A stretch of DNA of 64,000 bases from JAWSVE01 sp050789445 (GTDB taxonomy: Bacteria > Pseudomonadota > Gammaproteobacteria > Pseudomonadales > Cellvibrionaceae). This document shows, piece by piece, positions 34,612 through 43,518 of this stretch (position 1 is the stretch's first letter; every line of letters begins with the position of its first letter). Below the pieces are notes generated by a model. It ran no database searches, was not told the origin of the DNA, and saw nothing but the letters and a program-made list of their open reading frames with translations. Made by a program: the position numbers and the translations under genes. The stretch lies in NCBI GenBank assembly GCA_050789445.1, contig JAILXR010000001.1, positions 496,001 to 560,000 on the forward strand. The letters run 5' to 3'.

Positions 34612-35577
34612 ATGAAACTAAAATTTTTGCCACTCCTACTTACAACTGCACTTCCTTTAGCTGCTCTTGCCGATGGGCCTATTGACGGTGACATCTACGG
34701 AAAAATTAACCTGACTCTCGATATGTATGAAGAGTCTTACGATAATATAGCGGGTAATGATTTTGATGAATGGCAATTAAACTCAAATGCTTCGCGCTTT
34801 GGTGTAAAAGGTAAAACGGCTTTAACCGATTCACTTAATGCGATCTATCAATTTGAATGGGAAGTGAACACAGATGGTGATGGTACTGATCTAAAAGCGC
34901 GTAACCGGTACATTGGTTTACAGGGTGGCTTCGGTAAAATTATTGGTGGCAAGCATGATACTCCCACCAAACTTGCTCAGAAAAAAATCGATCTTTTCAA
35001 TGATCTATACGGCGACATAAAAAATACATTTGAAGGTGAAAATCGCTTAAATGATATTGTTATGTACTCAACGCCTTCTATGGGTGGTTTTACAGTGACT
35101 GCTGCTTTCATTCCAGGAGAAGATGGTGCGGCAGATGGTGACGACGGTCTTGCTGATGGAAAATCGTTATCTTTTGATTACTCCATTGATAACATCTATC
35201 TTGCATTAGCCGTTGATAGAGATATTGATGGACTCGATCTCGAGCGTATCGTGGGTCAGTTTACTTTTGGCGCATTCACTTTGGGTGCAATGGTTCAGCA
35301 GGCTGAACAAACTAATGGAAACCTTGAAGAGCAAGGCGTGTTTGTTAGCGGTGCTTTTAAGTTTGGTGACAATGCGTTAAAAGCGCAGTTTGGTACTAAT
35401 GATAAAGAAGCTGGATCTACTGATTCAGAAGAGCAAACCATTTCTCTTGGTTATGATCGTAAATTAGCGAAAAGCACAAAAGCATTTGCCTATATAACTG
35501 CAAATGTTGATACAGACAATGCGAATGATGAAGCTGAGCAAACAGTTTTTGGTGTGGGTCTTGAACATAAATTTTAA
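34612..35577 (+). CDS. Gram-negative porin (trimeric outer-membrane porin family)
   Basis: A 321-residue outer-membrane beta-barrel with a signal peptide (LKFLPLLLTTALPLAALA, cleaved before DGPID). The barrel begins GDIYGKINLTLDMYEE and includes the LNSNASRFGVKGKTALTD strand, ARNRYIGLQGGFGKIIGGKHDTP (the constriction region) and a terminal strand TVFGVGLEHKF that ends in Phe, as the BAM signal requires. Many acidic residues (for example DGAADGDDGLADG) lie in a loop. It probably diffuses small hydrophilic solutes. It stands alone, with its own terminator. Confidence 0.93.
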   Translation: MKLKFLPLLLTTALPLAALADGPIDGDIYGKINLTLDMYEESYDNIAGNDFDEWQLNSNASRFGVKGKTALTDSLNAIYQFEWEVNTDGDGTDLKARNRYIGLQGGFGKIIGGKHDTPTKLAQKKIDLFNDLYGDIKNTFEGENRLNDIVMYSTPSMGGFTVTAAFIPGEDGAADGDDGLADGKSLSFDYSIDNIYLALAVDRDIDGLDLERIVGQFTFGAFTLGAMVQQAEQTNGNLEEQGVFVSGAFKFGDNALKAQFGTNDKEAGSTDSEEQTISLGYDRKLAKSTKAFAYITANVDTDNANDEAEQTVFGVGLEHKF

Positions 35578-35626
35578 GATCTTTTTAATCATCTAGTAAG
35601 ACCTCTGTTTTTATGGGTAATTCTTT

Positions 35627-35650
35627 GGAGCGCTTAGGCGCTCCTTTTTT
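35627..35650 (+). terminator. Rho-independent terminator after the porin
   Basis: The perfect hairpin GGAGCGC-TTAG-GCGCTCC (35627-35644) is followed by six T. Confidence 0.92.
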
Positions 35651-35784
35651 ATTGGCGTATCTATAATTTCTACAATATACCCCTTAGTCTTTATCTTCTT
35701 CATCATTGAATCTAGCTTCACAAATCAGTATTTTACCGCCATAATTCGCTGCTACTTTACGGATGTCATACAAAGGGTAAGTAA

Positions 35785-36537
35785 ATGCTGAAACATCAAT
35801 GCACGAAATTTTTTATCTATGCTGTCATGATTGCAGGTCTTATAGGTTGTGCTTCTACTACCGAAAAATCGGTTGATCCTCTAGCGGGATATAACAAGGC
35901 GATGCATGGATTTAACGACACCTTAGATAGCTACATACTTAAACCTGTGGCAAAAGGCTATCGCGTTGTGACTCCTGATCCGATAGAGAATTGCGTCAAT
36001 AATTTTTTTGGTAATCTTCTTGAAATTCGAAATATTTTGAATGACGCTTTACAGTGGAAGTGGAAGCAAGCTGGAAATGATACTGGCCGTTTTGTAGTGA
36101 ATTCTACTGTAGGTATTGCTGGTATTTTTGATGTTGCCAAATACCTAAGTTTAGAAAAATCTGAGGGTGAGGATTTTGGTCAAACACTAGCAGTTTGGGG
36201 CGTTGGCCAAGGCCCCTATATCGTGTTGCCTTTTTTAGGTCCAAGTAATCTTCGTGATACGGTTGGTTTACCCTTTGACTGGGCTGTGGACCCTATAGGC
36301 TACATCGAACATGTTCCAACTCGAAATAGTTCTCGTGCTTTTGATTTTATTGTTAGTCGAGCCTCTATTCTTGATGCAGAAGAATTTGTTAGTGGTGACC
36401 GTTACACTTTTTTTAGAGAAGCTTATACACAAAGAAGAAATTATTTAATTGGCGATGGAGAAATAGAGGACGATTTTGGCGGAGACGATTTTGAATCAGA
36501 AGATTATGACGATGAATACGAAGACGACTCGTTTTAA
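35785..36537 (+). CDS. mlaA: Phospholipid-binding lipoprotein MlaA
   Basis: A 250-residue outer-membrane lipoprotein that removes mislocalised phospholipids from the outer leaflet (Mla pathway). Lipobox LIGC (lipidated Cys22), then DPLAGYNKAMHGFNDTLDSYILKPVAKGY, NFFGNLLEIRNILNDALQ, RFVVNSTVGIAGIFDVA and the ridge region GPYIVLPFLGPSNLRDTVG, all family signatures. The C-terminal tail (after about residue 225) is unusually acidic. The other Mla genes are not in this window. Confidence 0.94.
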   Translation: MLKHQCTKFFIYAVMIAGLIGCASTTEKSVDPLAGYNKAMHGFNDTLDSYILKPVAKGYRVVTPDPIENCVNNFFGNLLEIRNILNDALQWKWKQAGNDTGRFVVNSTVGIAGIFDVAKYLSLEKSEGEDFGQTLAVWGVGQGPYIVLPFLGPSNLRDTVGLPFDWAVDPIGYIEHVPTRNSSRAFDFIVSRASILDAEEFVSGDRYTFFREAYTQRRNYLIGDGEIEDDFGGDDFESEDYDDEYEDDSF

Positions 36538-36707
36538 TGGTTACTCGCGAGATATGCAGAATCAAATTTAAGAAATAAAAAAATCCTTCGAATTTAACGA
36601 AGTAAATGAAAATTCGAATAAAGAAAAAGCTTTATATTAGTTCGCCGCAAAATGCTAAATAAAATTAAAATGTATCGAGTAATGAAGCCACTATCGATAC
36701 GTTTTAA

Positions 36708-37016
36708 TTAATCCAGCATCTCTAAAATTTCTAATCCAAGAGTGTAATTGCCATCACGACCATCAAACACTCGTGCAACTTGAACACGAGCTTTGAGCAT
36801 AGGGCTTGAGGCGTGATGACTGGCAAGGCTAACTATTAGCTCTAAGCCTAATTCTAATGCCGAGCTGGTTTCAATAAGCATTCCACCGCCACTAAGATCG
36901 CGACAGATTCCTTTAATGCTCTCACCGTTACCCTCAATAATTACATCAGCTGGAGTATCAATTTTCATGCGAATGAAATTGCGTTTTTCGTTATAGCTTC
37001 TATTTGTACGGTCCAT
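36708..37016 (-). CDS. PilZ-domain protein
   Basis: A 102-residue single PilZ domain, a likely cyclic di-GMP receptor. The first motif RxxxR is seen near the N-terminus (RSYNEKRNFIRMKIDTPADV) and the second, DxSxxG, is seen as CRDLSGGGMLIE. The rest is the beta-barrel core. It lies 464 bases from an HsbR/HsbA-like pair on the other strand, which suggests motility or biofilm control, but no direct link is shown. Confidence 0.88.
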   Translation of the reverse strand: MDRTNRSYNEKRNFIRMKIDTPADVIIEGNGESIKGICRDLSGGGMLIETSSALELGLELIVSLASHHASSPMLKARVQVARVFDGRDGNYTLGLEILEMLD

Positions 37017-37479
37017 TCAAATCTCTCTATGAGTTTATAAATAGTCCACAGTAATGCTACTGATAGGCTTCCCTGAATATCGAAAGGCTCTCTGAGGAGG
37101 AAGTCAGGACACCTTCGTTCTTTAATGTTTTTTGAAATTTCTCTAAGTTTAGTAAAGAACGCACCACGTTGGGCCTAAATTTGGTCATTATTATAGTAAA
37201 ACGCCAATTAGCATAATCTATTTTTATAAATTTTTCTTCCTTGGAAGAGTAAAAAAGCAAGCAAAATTGACTATAAACTACCAGCTAATATGTTGCGACT
37301 GAGATAATAAAGGAGTAGTGTAACCGCCCAATGAAATTGGCCTGTTTTTCGGTCATTTTGCTGGAAAATTAAGCCTCCAGTTTGTTTTCTCCTGACTCTA
37401 ATTGCCCAATTGCCCTCGACCATGTACTCAGCCATAGACTTGGATTCAGAACTGATCATCAATGTAGGATTGATAATTA
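37017..37479. other. Intergenic region upstream of the response regulator gene
   Basis: 463 bases between divergent genes. Two short open frames on the minus strand (37057-37260 and 37271-37462) have no family resemblance, no convincing ribosome site and irregular composition; I do not call them genes. The region should carry both promoters. I recognise no operator. Confidence 0.4.
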
Positions 37480-38697
37480 ATGGTGACTGAGAGAAGGAAG
37501 CTACTCATCATTGATGACGATACCTTTGTGCGCCAGGGAATCGTTGCTTATCTAGAGGATAGTGGATACGAGGTTGAAAGCGCAGCAAGCGGCCCAGATG
37601 GCCTTACTCTCTGTCAATCATTCCAGCCAGAATTAGTACTTTCAGACTTAATGATGCCCAACATGGGTGGTATGGAAGTACTCAAAAAAATCAACGAAAT
37701 AAACCCTGACACACCAGTCATTGTGATATCTGGTGTGGGTGTGATGGATGACGTAGTCAGTGCTTTGCGACTTGGCGCGATTGATTACCTGATTAAACCG
37801 ATTGCTGATATGGAAGTGCTCGAGCATGCTGTTAGAAAAGGCTTAGCGCATCGTGATTTGATTTTTGAGAACCGTCGATATAGAGAAGAGCTAGAAGAGA
37901 AAAATGCTGAGTTATCTCACAATCTCAAAATTATTGAGCGAGATCAACAAGCAGGGCGAGAAGTGCAAGAGAGGCTATTGCCACCAAGTCCGATAGCCAA
38001 AGGCGAGTACACAATTTCTCGGCATATGAATCCATCACTTTATCTAAGTGGCGATTTTATTGATTATGCGTATTTTCTAGATCGTTATTTAGGGTTTTAT
38101 TTAACCGATGTTGCTGGCCACGGTGCCTCTTCTGCATTTGTCACCATCTGGTTAAAATATCTAGTTAGAAATCTGATGAGAGACACTTCAATATTTAAAG
38201 ACAGTACAGAAGATTATGTCTTTACTAAAGGCCCTAATTTATTGCTACAAGCTGTTAATCGAGAGCTCATAGCAACGCGGTTAAATAATCATCTTACCTC
38301 GTTTCAAGGTACTGTTGATATCATTGACCATAAGTTACGCTATTCGGTAGGAGGGCACTTACCACTACCAATATTGTTAACGGATGATGGCGCAAAATAT
38401 GTAGAAGGGAAAGGTAAGCCGATTGGTATTTTTAAAGATGTCGAATGGGACGTTTTTGAAGTTGAATTGCCAAAAAAATTCACGTTATTGGTTTTCTCGG
38501 ATGGAATTTTAGAAATTATTCCTGGAGACGACTTAGAAGATAAAGAGAGACAATTATTAGCTTGGGTTTCTCAAATGAAAGCTGATATGAACAACAATAG
38601 CATGACTATGGAATCGGTGTGTAATGCACTGGGTATTGATAACCATGACGATAATCCTGATGATATCGCCGTGCTAATGCTTAAAAGAGGGCATTGA
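37480..38697 (+). CDS. Response regulator with PP2C-type Ser/Thr phosphatase domain (HsbR/RsbU-like)
   Basis: A 405-residue protein. The receiver domain (1-120) has IIDDDTFVRQG, phosphoacceptor Asp in LVLSDLMMPNMGG and the VISGVG and IDYLIKPI switch residues. A coiled linker (about 125-165) is followed by a PP2C/SpoIIE-like phosphatase domain (about 170-405) with GDFIDYAYF, LTDVAGHGASSAF, FSDGILEI and a DDNPDDIAVL metal-binding end. It should dephosphorylate the STAS protein encoded seven bases downstream. Pseudomonas HsbR carries an extra kinase domain, missing here. Confidence 0.9.
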   Translation: MVTERRKLLIIDDDTFVRQGIVAYLEDSGYEVESAASGPDGLTLCQSFQPELVLSDLMMPNMGGMEVLKKINEINPDTPVIVISGVGVMDDVVSALRLGAIDYLIKPIADMEVLEHAVRKGLAHRDLIFENRRYREELEEKNAELSHNLKIIERDQQAGREVQERLLPPSPIAKGEYTISRHMNPSLYLSGDFIDYAYFLDRYLGFYLTDVAGHGASSAFVTIWLKYLVRNLMRDTSIFKDSTEDYVFTKGPNLLLQAVNRELIATRLNNHLTSFQGTVDIIDHKLRYSVGGHLPLPILLTDDGAKYVEGKGKPIGIFKDVEWDVFEVELPKKFTLLVFSDGILEIIPGDDLEDKERQLLAWVSQMKADMNNNSMTMESVCNALGIDNHDDNPDDIAVLMLKRGH

Positions 38698-38703
38698 TTT
38701 ACG

Positions 38704-39186
38704 ATGCAGCCCGGCCAGATTTTAGTTGCCAAACATGGCAGTACACAAGTAATTAAGTTAGTGGGTGATGTACGATTAACATTGTGTGTTTCTTTTGATA
38801 ACTTTATTGAAAAAACATTTAATGGCGATGGACTTTCTTGCGTTGTTTTCGATCTAACAGGAGCAACAGCAGTTGATAGTACAACGCTTGGGCTAATGGC
38901 GAAAATTGCGATTTTATCGAAAGAGCGTTGCGATCTAGTCCCTGTCGTTTTTTCTACGAATACATCAGTAAACCGCTTATTAGAAATTATGGGTTTTGAT
39001 GATATTTTTGAAATTATTCACGAAAGCCATGAATTTAATAAACCGTGTCGACATATTACGCTCTCAGACATTGATGAAGAAAGTGCGAAAGAGCGAGTGA
39101 TAGAAGCTCACGAAATACTAATGCAGTTAAACGATTCAAATAAAGAAGCATTTAAAGATTTAATGAAAACACTTGAAGCACAATAG
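38704..39186 (+). CDS. STAS-domain anti-sigma factor antagonist (HsbA-like)
   Basis: A 160-residue protein. The STAS domain spans about residues 1-100, with the phosphorylatable Ser in AVDSTTLGLMAKIA. A helical extension follows (AKERVIEAHEILMQLNDSNKEAFKDLMKTLE), like Pseudomonas HsbA, which switches partners between the anti-sigma factor FlgM and a diguanylate cyclase. It is in an operon with the phosphatase upstream, so phosphorylation state is likely its control. Partner genes are not nearby. Confidence 0.88.
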   Translation: MQPGQILVAKHGSTQVIKLVGDVRLTLCVSFDNFIEKTFNGDGLSCVVFDLTGATAVDSTTLGLMAKIAILSKERCDLVPVVFSTNTSVNRLLEIMGFDDIFEIIHESHEFNKPCRHITLSDIDEESAKERVIEAHEILMQLNDSNKEAFKDLMKTLEAQ

Positions 39187-39210
39187 CGTTTAAATTTTAT
39201 AAAAAACTTA

Positions 39211-40206
39211 TCACATTTTTCCAACGGCAGATATCATCGTATCTCTCGCATTTCGTAATACTTCACTTGAAGCGTTTAGCGTCGATGCATTTTCACTGAT
39301 ATATCGACGAAAAATTTTACCGCCTTTTTCTTTATAAAATAAACCGAGTACATGTCGTGACATGAAGCTGAGTTTGCTTCCTTTAGCTAATTGTTGGTCG
39401 CAATAGGTTATAAACTCATTTAAGATTTGATCGCGATCAATATTTTTTTCTTCTGCACTAAATATTGCTTGATCGACAGCAGCAAGGAGATAAGGATTGT
39501 GATAAGCCTCTCGACCAATCATTACCCCATCAACATATTTTAAATGCTCTTGGCTTTCTTCAATAGTCGTAATTCCGCCATTGATAATTATTTCTAATTC
39601 AGGAAATTCTTTTTTTAATTGATAAACACGTTCGTAGAGAAGGGGTGGAACTTCACGGTTTTGTTTTGGGCTTAAACCCTGCAGCCAAGCTTTACGTGCA
39701 TGAACAATAAAAGTTTTGCATCCGCTTATGCGAATTTTATCTACGAAATTAAATAAGCCTTCATACTCATCTTGATCGTCTATACCGATGCGATGTTTGA
39801 TTGTTACAGGGATGTTGACAGATTCTTGCATTGCTTGAACACAATCGGCGACTAGCGTGGGCTCGGCCATTAAGCATGCACCAAACCGACCGCTTTTAAC
39901 ACGGTCGCTCGGGCAGCCGCAATTCAAGTTAACTTCATCATAATGCCAGTCTTCAGCCATTTTGGCGCAAGCCGTTAAAGCGTCTGGATCGCTACCGCCA
40001 AGTTGTAATGCAAGAGGATGCTCTTCACTATTAAAGTGTAAAAATCTTTCAGCGTCACCATTCAGTAATGCGCCAGTTGTTACCATTTCAGTGTAGAGAA
40101 GGGCGTGCTTAGAAAATAAACGCCAAAAATACCGACAATGACGATCACTCCAATCCATCATCGGGGCAACGCAAAATCGGCGATTAATGTTGGGAGAATT
40201 TGGCAT
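39211..40206 (-). CDS. dusA: tRNA-dihydrouridine(20/20a) synthase DusA
   Basis: A 331-residue FMN-dependent enzyme that reduces uridine 20/20a in the tRNA D-loop. The N-terminus NRRFCVAPMMDWSDRHCRYFWR, then the catalytic Cys in LNCGCPSDRVKSGRFGACLM and the FMN/NADPH region GINGGI-like (INGGITTIEE) plus VDGVMIGREAYHNPYLL identify the DusA subgroup. The start is taken at ATG 40206; an in-frame TTG at 40266 is the alternative and neither has a strong ribosome site. It is divergent from gltX. Confidence 0.93.
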   Translation of the reverse strand: MPNSPNINRRFCVAPMMDWSDRHCRYFWRLFSKHALLYTEMVTTGALLNGDAERFLHFNSEEHPLALQLGGSDPDALTACAKMAEDWHYDEVNLNCGCPSDRVKSGRFGACLMAEPTLVADCVQAMQESVNIPVTIKHRIGIDDQDEYEGLFNFVDKIRISGCKTFIVHARKAWLQGLSPKQNREVPPLLYERVYQLKKEFPELEIIINGGITTIEESQEHLKYVDGVMIGREAYHNPYLLAAVDQAIFSAEEKNIDRDQILNEFITYCDQQLAKGSKLSFMSRHVLGLFYKEKGGKIFRRYISENASTLNASSEVLRNARDTMISAVGKM

Positions 40207-40405
40207 TGAGGAAAGTCGGTCGAGTCTCAGTAAGCTTTTTGGTTTGGAATTGTTTTTATAATGCAAGTGGATAAATTACTCGGCATTATAACCCATCTTA
40301 GATTTAATGTGTTTTCTGTAAATTATTTTCGTCAGTCCATGGCCCTAATAAGCCGCTTATGGCACACTTGCCGCGCTGAACATTCTTGTATTGGAACTCG
40401 TTATC

Positions 40406-41884
40406 ATGACTGTAAGAACACGTATTGCTCCTTCGCCGACTGGTGATCCTCATGTTGGTACTGCATTCATTGCGTTATTTAATTTATGTTTTACTCGTCA
40501 ACATGGCGGCGAGTTTTTGTTGCGTATCGAAGATACAGATCAAGTGCGTTCAACTCCAGAATCTGAGCAAACGATTTTAGATAGTCTTCGTTGGCTCGGG
40601 TTAGAGTGGGATGAAGGCCCAGATGTTGGCGGTCCCAATGGCCCTTATCGCCAAAGTGAGCGAAAGGATATTTATCGCGGCTATGCTGAAGAACTGATTG
40701 AAAAAGGCCACGCGTTTTATTGTTTCGCGACGTCCGAAGAATTGACCCAAATGCGAACAGAGCAAATGGCTCGTGGAGAAACGCCAAAGTATGATGGTCG
40801 TGGATTACTGCTTAGCCAAGAAGAAGTTCAAAAGCGTTTAGATGCTGGGGATGATTATGTGATTCGCATGAAAATTCCAGAAGAAGGAAGTTGTCGTGTT
40901 GAAGATATGTTGCGCGGACACATTGATATTGATTGGACTCAAGTTGACATGCAAGTATTGTTAAAAGCGGATGGTATGCCAACGTATCATTTAGCGTGCG
41001 TTGTTGATGATCACTTGATGAATATTTCTCATGTGATCCGTGGTGAAGAATGGATTAACTCAACACCTAAGCATATTAAATTGTATGAATATTTTGGTTG
41101 GGAGTTACCGATATTTTGCCATTTACCATTACTCCGAAACCCTGATAAATCTAAACTTAGTAAACGAAAAAACCCTACCAGTATTTTGTATTACCAGCGT
41201 ATGGGTTTTTTACCTGAAGCTTTATTAAATTATCTAGGTCGCATGGGTTGGTCTATGCCAGATGAAAGAGAAAAATTCTCCTTTCAGGAAATGGTCGATA
41301 ATTTTGATATTCATCGAGTGTCTCTTGGTGGGCCAATTTTTGATGTTGAAAAACTCAGTTGGTTAAACGGCATGTGGATTCGAGAGGATTTCTCGACAGA
41401 GCAGCTTGCGGAAAAGTTAATGAAATGGGGTTTAAATAAGAAAAACCTGATGAATGTGCTGCCACATGCTCAACAAAGAATGGAAACCTTAAGCGATTTT
41501 GCGCCATTAACTTCTTTTTTATTGTCTGGGAATCTTGAATTATCTGAAGACAGTTTTGCAAAAAATAAATTGTCAGTTGATGAGCAAAAAGAAATACTTC
41601 AGTTTGCATTGTGGCGGTTAGAAGCCGAAAGACATTGGGAACGTGATAATATTTTTGAGTCTCTTAAATCGTTAGCTGGTTCAATGGATGTCAATTTGAA
41701 AAATTTTTTAGCGCCCTTATTTATTGCTATTGCAGGAACATCAGCTTCTTTTTCCGTCATGGATTCTATGGTTCTCATGGGTCCGGATATGTCTCGTAGT
41801 CGACTGCGTCAAGCTGTTGGGGTGTTGGGAGGGTATGGGAATAAAGCTCTGAAGAAGTTAGAAAAGCGATACGGTGCACTATAA
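40406..41884 (+). CDS. gltX: Glutamate--tRNA ligase
   Basis: A 492-residue class I synthetase that charges tRNA-Glu. The HIGH-type motif is PSPTGDPHVGTAF and the KMSKS-type motif is KSKLSKRKNPTS. The zinc-site region is reduced (CFATSEELTQ). The C-terminal anticodon-binding alpha-helical domain is complete and ends LGGYGNKALKKLEKRYG. The start is the ATG at 40406 (MTVRTRIAPSP), as in homologues; an in-frame TTG lies 15 bases upstream. It is followed by tRNA-Ala. Confidence 0.95.
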   Translation: MTVRTRIAPSPTGDPHVGTAFIALFNLCFTRQHGGEFLLRIEDTDQVRSTPESEQTILDSLRWLGLEWDEGPDVGGPNGPYRQSERKDIYRGYAEELIEKGHAFYCFATSEELTQMRTEQMARGETPKYDGRGLLLSQEEVQKRLDAGDDYVIRMKIPEEGSCRVEDMLRGHIDIDWTQVDMQVLLKADGMPTYHLACVVDDHLMNISHVIRGEEWINSTPKHIKLYEYFGWELPIFCHLPLLRNPDKSKLSKRKNPTSILYYQRMGFLPEALLNYLGRMGWSMPDEREKFSFQEMVDNFDIHRVSLGGPIFDVEKLSWLNGMWIREDFSTEQLAEKLMKWGLNKKNLMNVLPHAQQRMETLSDFAPLTSFLLSGNLELSEDSFAKNKLSVDEQKEILQFALWRLEAERHWERDNIFESLKSLAGSMDVNLKNFLAPLFIAIAGTSASFSVMDSMVLMGPDMSRSRLRQAVGVLGGYGNKALKKLEKRYGAL

Positions 41885-41908
41885 TTCGTTATTAGATCAA
41901 TAGATTTG

Positions 41909-41936
41909 TTGACAGTAATTCGAGGGCTGATACAAT
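41909..41936 (+). promoter_or_regulatory. Predicted sigma70 promoter of tRNA-Ala
   Basis: TTGACA (41909-41914), a 16-base spacer and TACAAT (41931-41936) are followed by the tRNA 15 bases downstream. It is one of the best matches to the consensus in this window. Confidence 0.75.
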
Positions 41937-41951
41937 CTCGTCCTCAAATTT

Positions 41952-42027
41952 GGGGCCTTAGCTCAGCTGGGAGAGCGACGCGCTGGCAGTGCGTAGGTCA
42001 GCGGTTCGATCCCGCTAGGCTCCACCA
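41952..42027 (+). tRNA. tRNA-Ala (anticodon GGC)
   Basis: A 76-base cloverleaf. The acceptor stem GGGGCCT pairs with AGGCTCC (one G-U pair), followed by an encoded ACCA end. The anticodon loop CTGGCAG carries GGC. The D-arm and the T-arm GCGGTTCGATCCCGC are normal. The integrase gene of the prophage begins 137 bases downstream, so the 3' end is the likely attachment site (attL side). Confidence 0.96.
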
Positions 42028-42034
42028 AATACCG

Positions 42035-42058
42035 ACCCGCTAACTAGCGGGTTTTTTT
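42035..42058 (+). terminator. Rho-independent terminator after tRNA-Ala
   Basis: The hairpin ACCCGCT-AAC-TAGCGGGT (42035-42052) is followed by seven T. Its position next to the integrase implies that the tRNA transcript does not run into the prophage. Confidence 0.88.
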
Positions 42059-42163
42059 GTTTTTAGCCCTTTAAAAACAGTAAGTTATAAAATCACCCAA
42101 ATTTTTAAACCCCCTCAAACACTTCCAAAAATCCGCTAGGTGTCCTAAAGGTGTCCAGATAAA

Positions 42164-43189
42164 TCACAAATTCGCCAAAGGGTTTTTAAAACAAGCCATC
42201 TCTAAATGATCGGGTGCTAGATGCGCGTATACCATTGTCATTTGAATTGTTTCGTGTCCGAGGATATCGCGTAGGGTTAAGATATCACCGCCGTTCATCA
42301 TAAAGTGACTAGCGAAGGTATGGCGTAAAACATGGGTTAATTGTCCGCGAGGTAAAACCAGCCCAGCACGATCAACCGCGCTCGTAAATGCTTTGATCGT
42401 TGACACAGGGAACAGCGGCCCGCTTTTGGGACGGCCCTTTTTAATTTCTGCTATCAATTCGCCAGAAACAGGAACGTATCGATTTAAACCGTTCTTGGTA
42501 TCTAAAAAAGCAAGCATATTTCCTTTTAGATTTTCAGCGCATAAACCCGACGCTTCACCGTATCGACAGCCCGTTGATAAGCAAATTTTGATAACCGTAA
42601 ATAAATCTTGATTGGGGCTTTCGCTGGCCGAATCGAGTAAATCTATTATCTGTGATTTCGTTAAAAAATTAACGTCGCGCTTTACAACTTTTAAACCTTT
42701 GATTTTTTCAAACGGCTTTTGATGCGGCCAACGTTCGGCGCGATCCAATTCATTAAACATCGATTTTAGATAGCCTAACTCATGGTTTAAATTTTTACTG
42801 GTAATACCGTTTTTTTCGCGCTGCTTTCTGTATTCAACAAAAATAGCCGGTGTTGCTTTAATTGCTCGGGGGTTGCCTAAATCTACGGCTAAGGCTTTTA
42901 ATCGTCTTAATCTGGCTTCACCTGTTGCGAGTGTGTACCCGTGAACATCGAACCATTCAAGAGCCAAATCAAGCAAAGTTCTTTTATCTTTATCCGCCGT
43001 TAACGATTCCCCGTTTTGAAACTTGGCGACCGCTTTATTTTTAGTTTGTCTAGCATCGCTTAACGTATCTTGAATGCGTCTAAACCGTGGCGTTCCATTA
43101 CCTCCAGGGCGAAAGTCTACCAACCATCTTTTATCGACGGTCTTATATATGCCAGGTTCGATTTTTTTTAATTTGGAAGGAAGCGGCAT
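42164..43189 (-). CDS. Phage tyrosine-recombinase integrase
   Basis: A 341-residue site-specific recombinase. The N-terminal arm-binding domain is followed by a SAM-like core domain (about residues 60-165). The catalytic domain shows Arg in STGCRYGEASGL, His-x-x-Arg in HVLRHTFASHFM, the second His in LGHETIQMTMVYAHL and Tyr in VYAHL. It reads toward the tRNA-Ala attachment site. The adjacent repressor gene ends five bases upstream of its start, so the two share one transcript. It matches the P2/HP1 integrase clade by length and motif spacing. Confidence 0.94.
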   Translation of the reverse strand: MPLPSKLKKIEPGIYKTVDKRWLVDFRPGGNGTPRFRRIQDTLSDARQTKNKAVAKFQNGESLTADKDKRTLLDLALEWFDVHGYTLATGEARLRRLKALAVDLGNPRAIKATPAIFVEYRKQREKNGITSKNLNHELGYLKSMFNELDRAERWPHQKPFEKIKGLKVVKRDVNFLTKSQIIDLLDSASESPNQDLFTVIKICLSTGCRYGEASGLCAENLKGNMLAFLDTKNGLNRYVPVSGELIAEIKKGRPKSGPLFPVSTIKAFTSAVDRAGLVLPRGQLTHVLRHTFASHFMMNGGDILTLRDILGHETIQMTMVYAHLAPDHLEMACFKNPLANL

Positions 43190-43194
43190 AAAAT

Positions 43195-43518
43195 CTAATC
43201 CGCGATCAAACTATTTTCCATCTCGTAACCGGTGGGAATTCGGCCCGACTCTATAGCAGCCGCTACAAGGCGTTCATTAGCGTTATCACTAACCTTTAAT
43301 TCTTCGAGATTAATAGGGCCAGAGTACACAAGCCAGGGAAGGAGGGCCGGTAACGCTTTACCTATACCCGAATATTCATCTTCTGAAATTTTGACACGAC
43401 CGATTTCAACGTTTTTATATCTAATCGCAGGGATATCTAACAAATTTGCGATTTCTTCTTGTTTAAAACCCATCAAAAGGCGCAAAGCCTTTAGCCGTTG
43501 ACTTGCTTTCGTTTCCAT
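43195..43518 (-). CDS. Phage CI-type repressor, XRE helix-turn-helix
   Basis: A 107-residue DNA-binding protein, start taken at ATG 43518 because GGAG lies eight bases upstream; a GTG nine bases earlier is possible. An XRE helix-turn-helix (LKALRLLMGFKQEEIANLLDIPAIRYKNVEIGR) takes the first half. The rest is short (no LexA-like protease domain), so it would not be self-cleaved in SOS like lambda CI. P2-type immunity repressors are of similar size. It is divergent from the Cox-like gene across 201 bases. Confidence 0.85.
   Translation of the reverse strand: METKASQRLKALRLLMGFKQEEIANLLDIPAIRYKNVEIGRVKISEDEYSGIGKALPALLPWLVYSGPINLEELKVSDNANERLVAAAIESGRIPTGYEMENSLIAD

Noticed and set aside
37057..37462. 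Two minus-strand open frames in the intergenic region
   Set aside because: There is no ribosome site, no recognisable domain, and the composition is unlike neighbouring genes.
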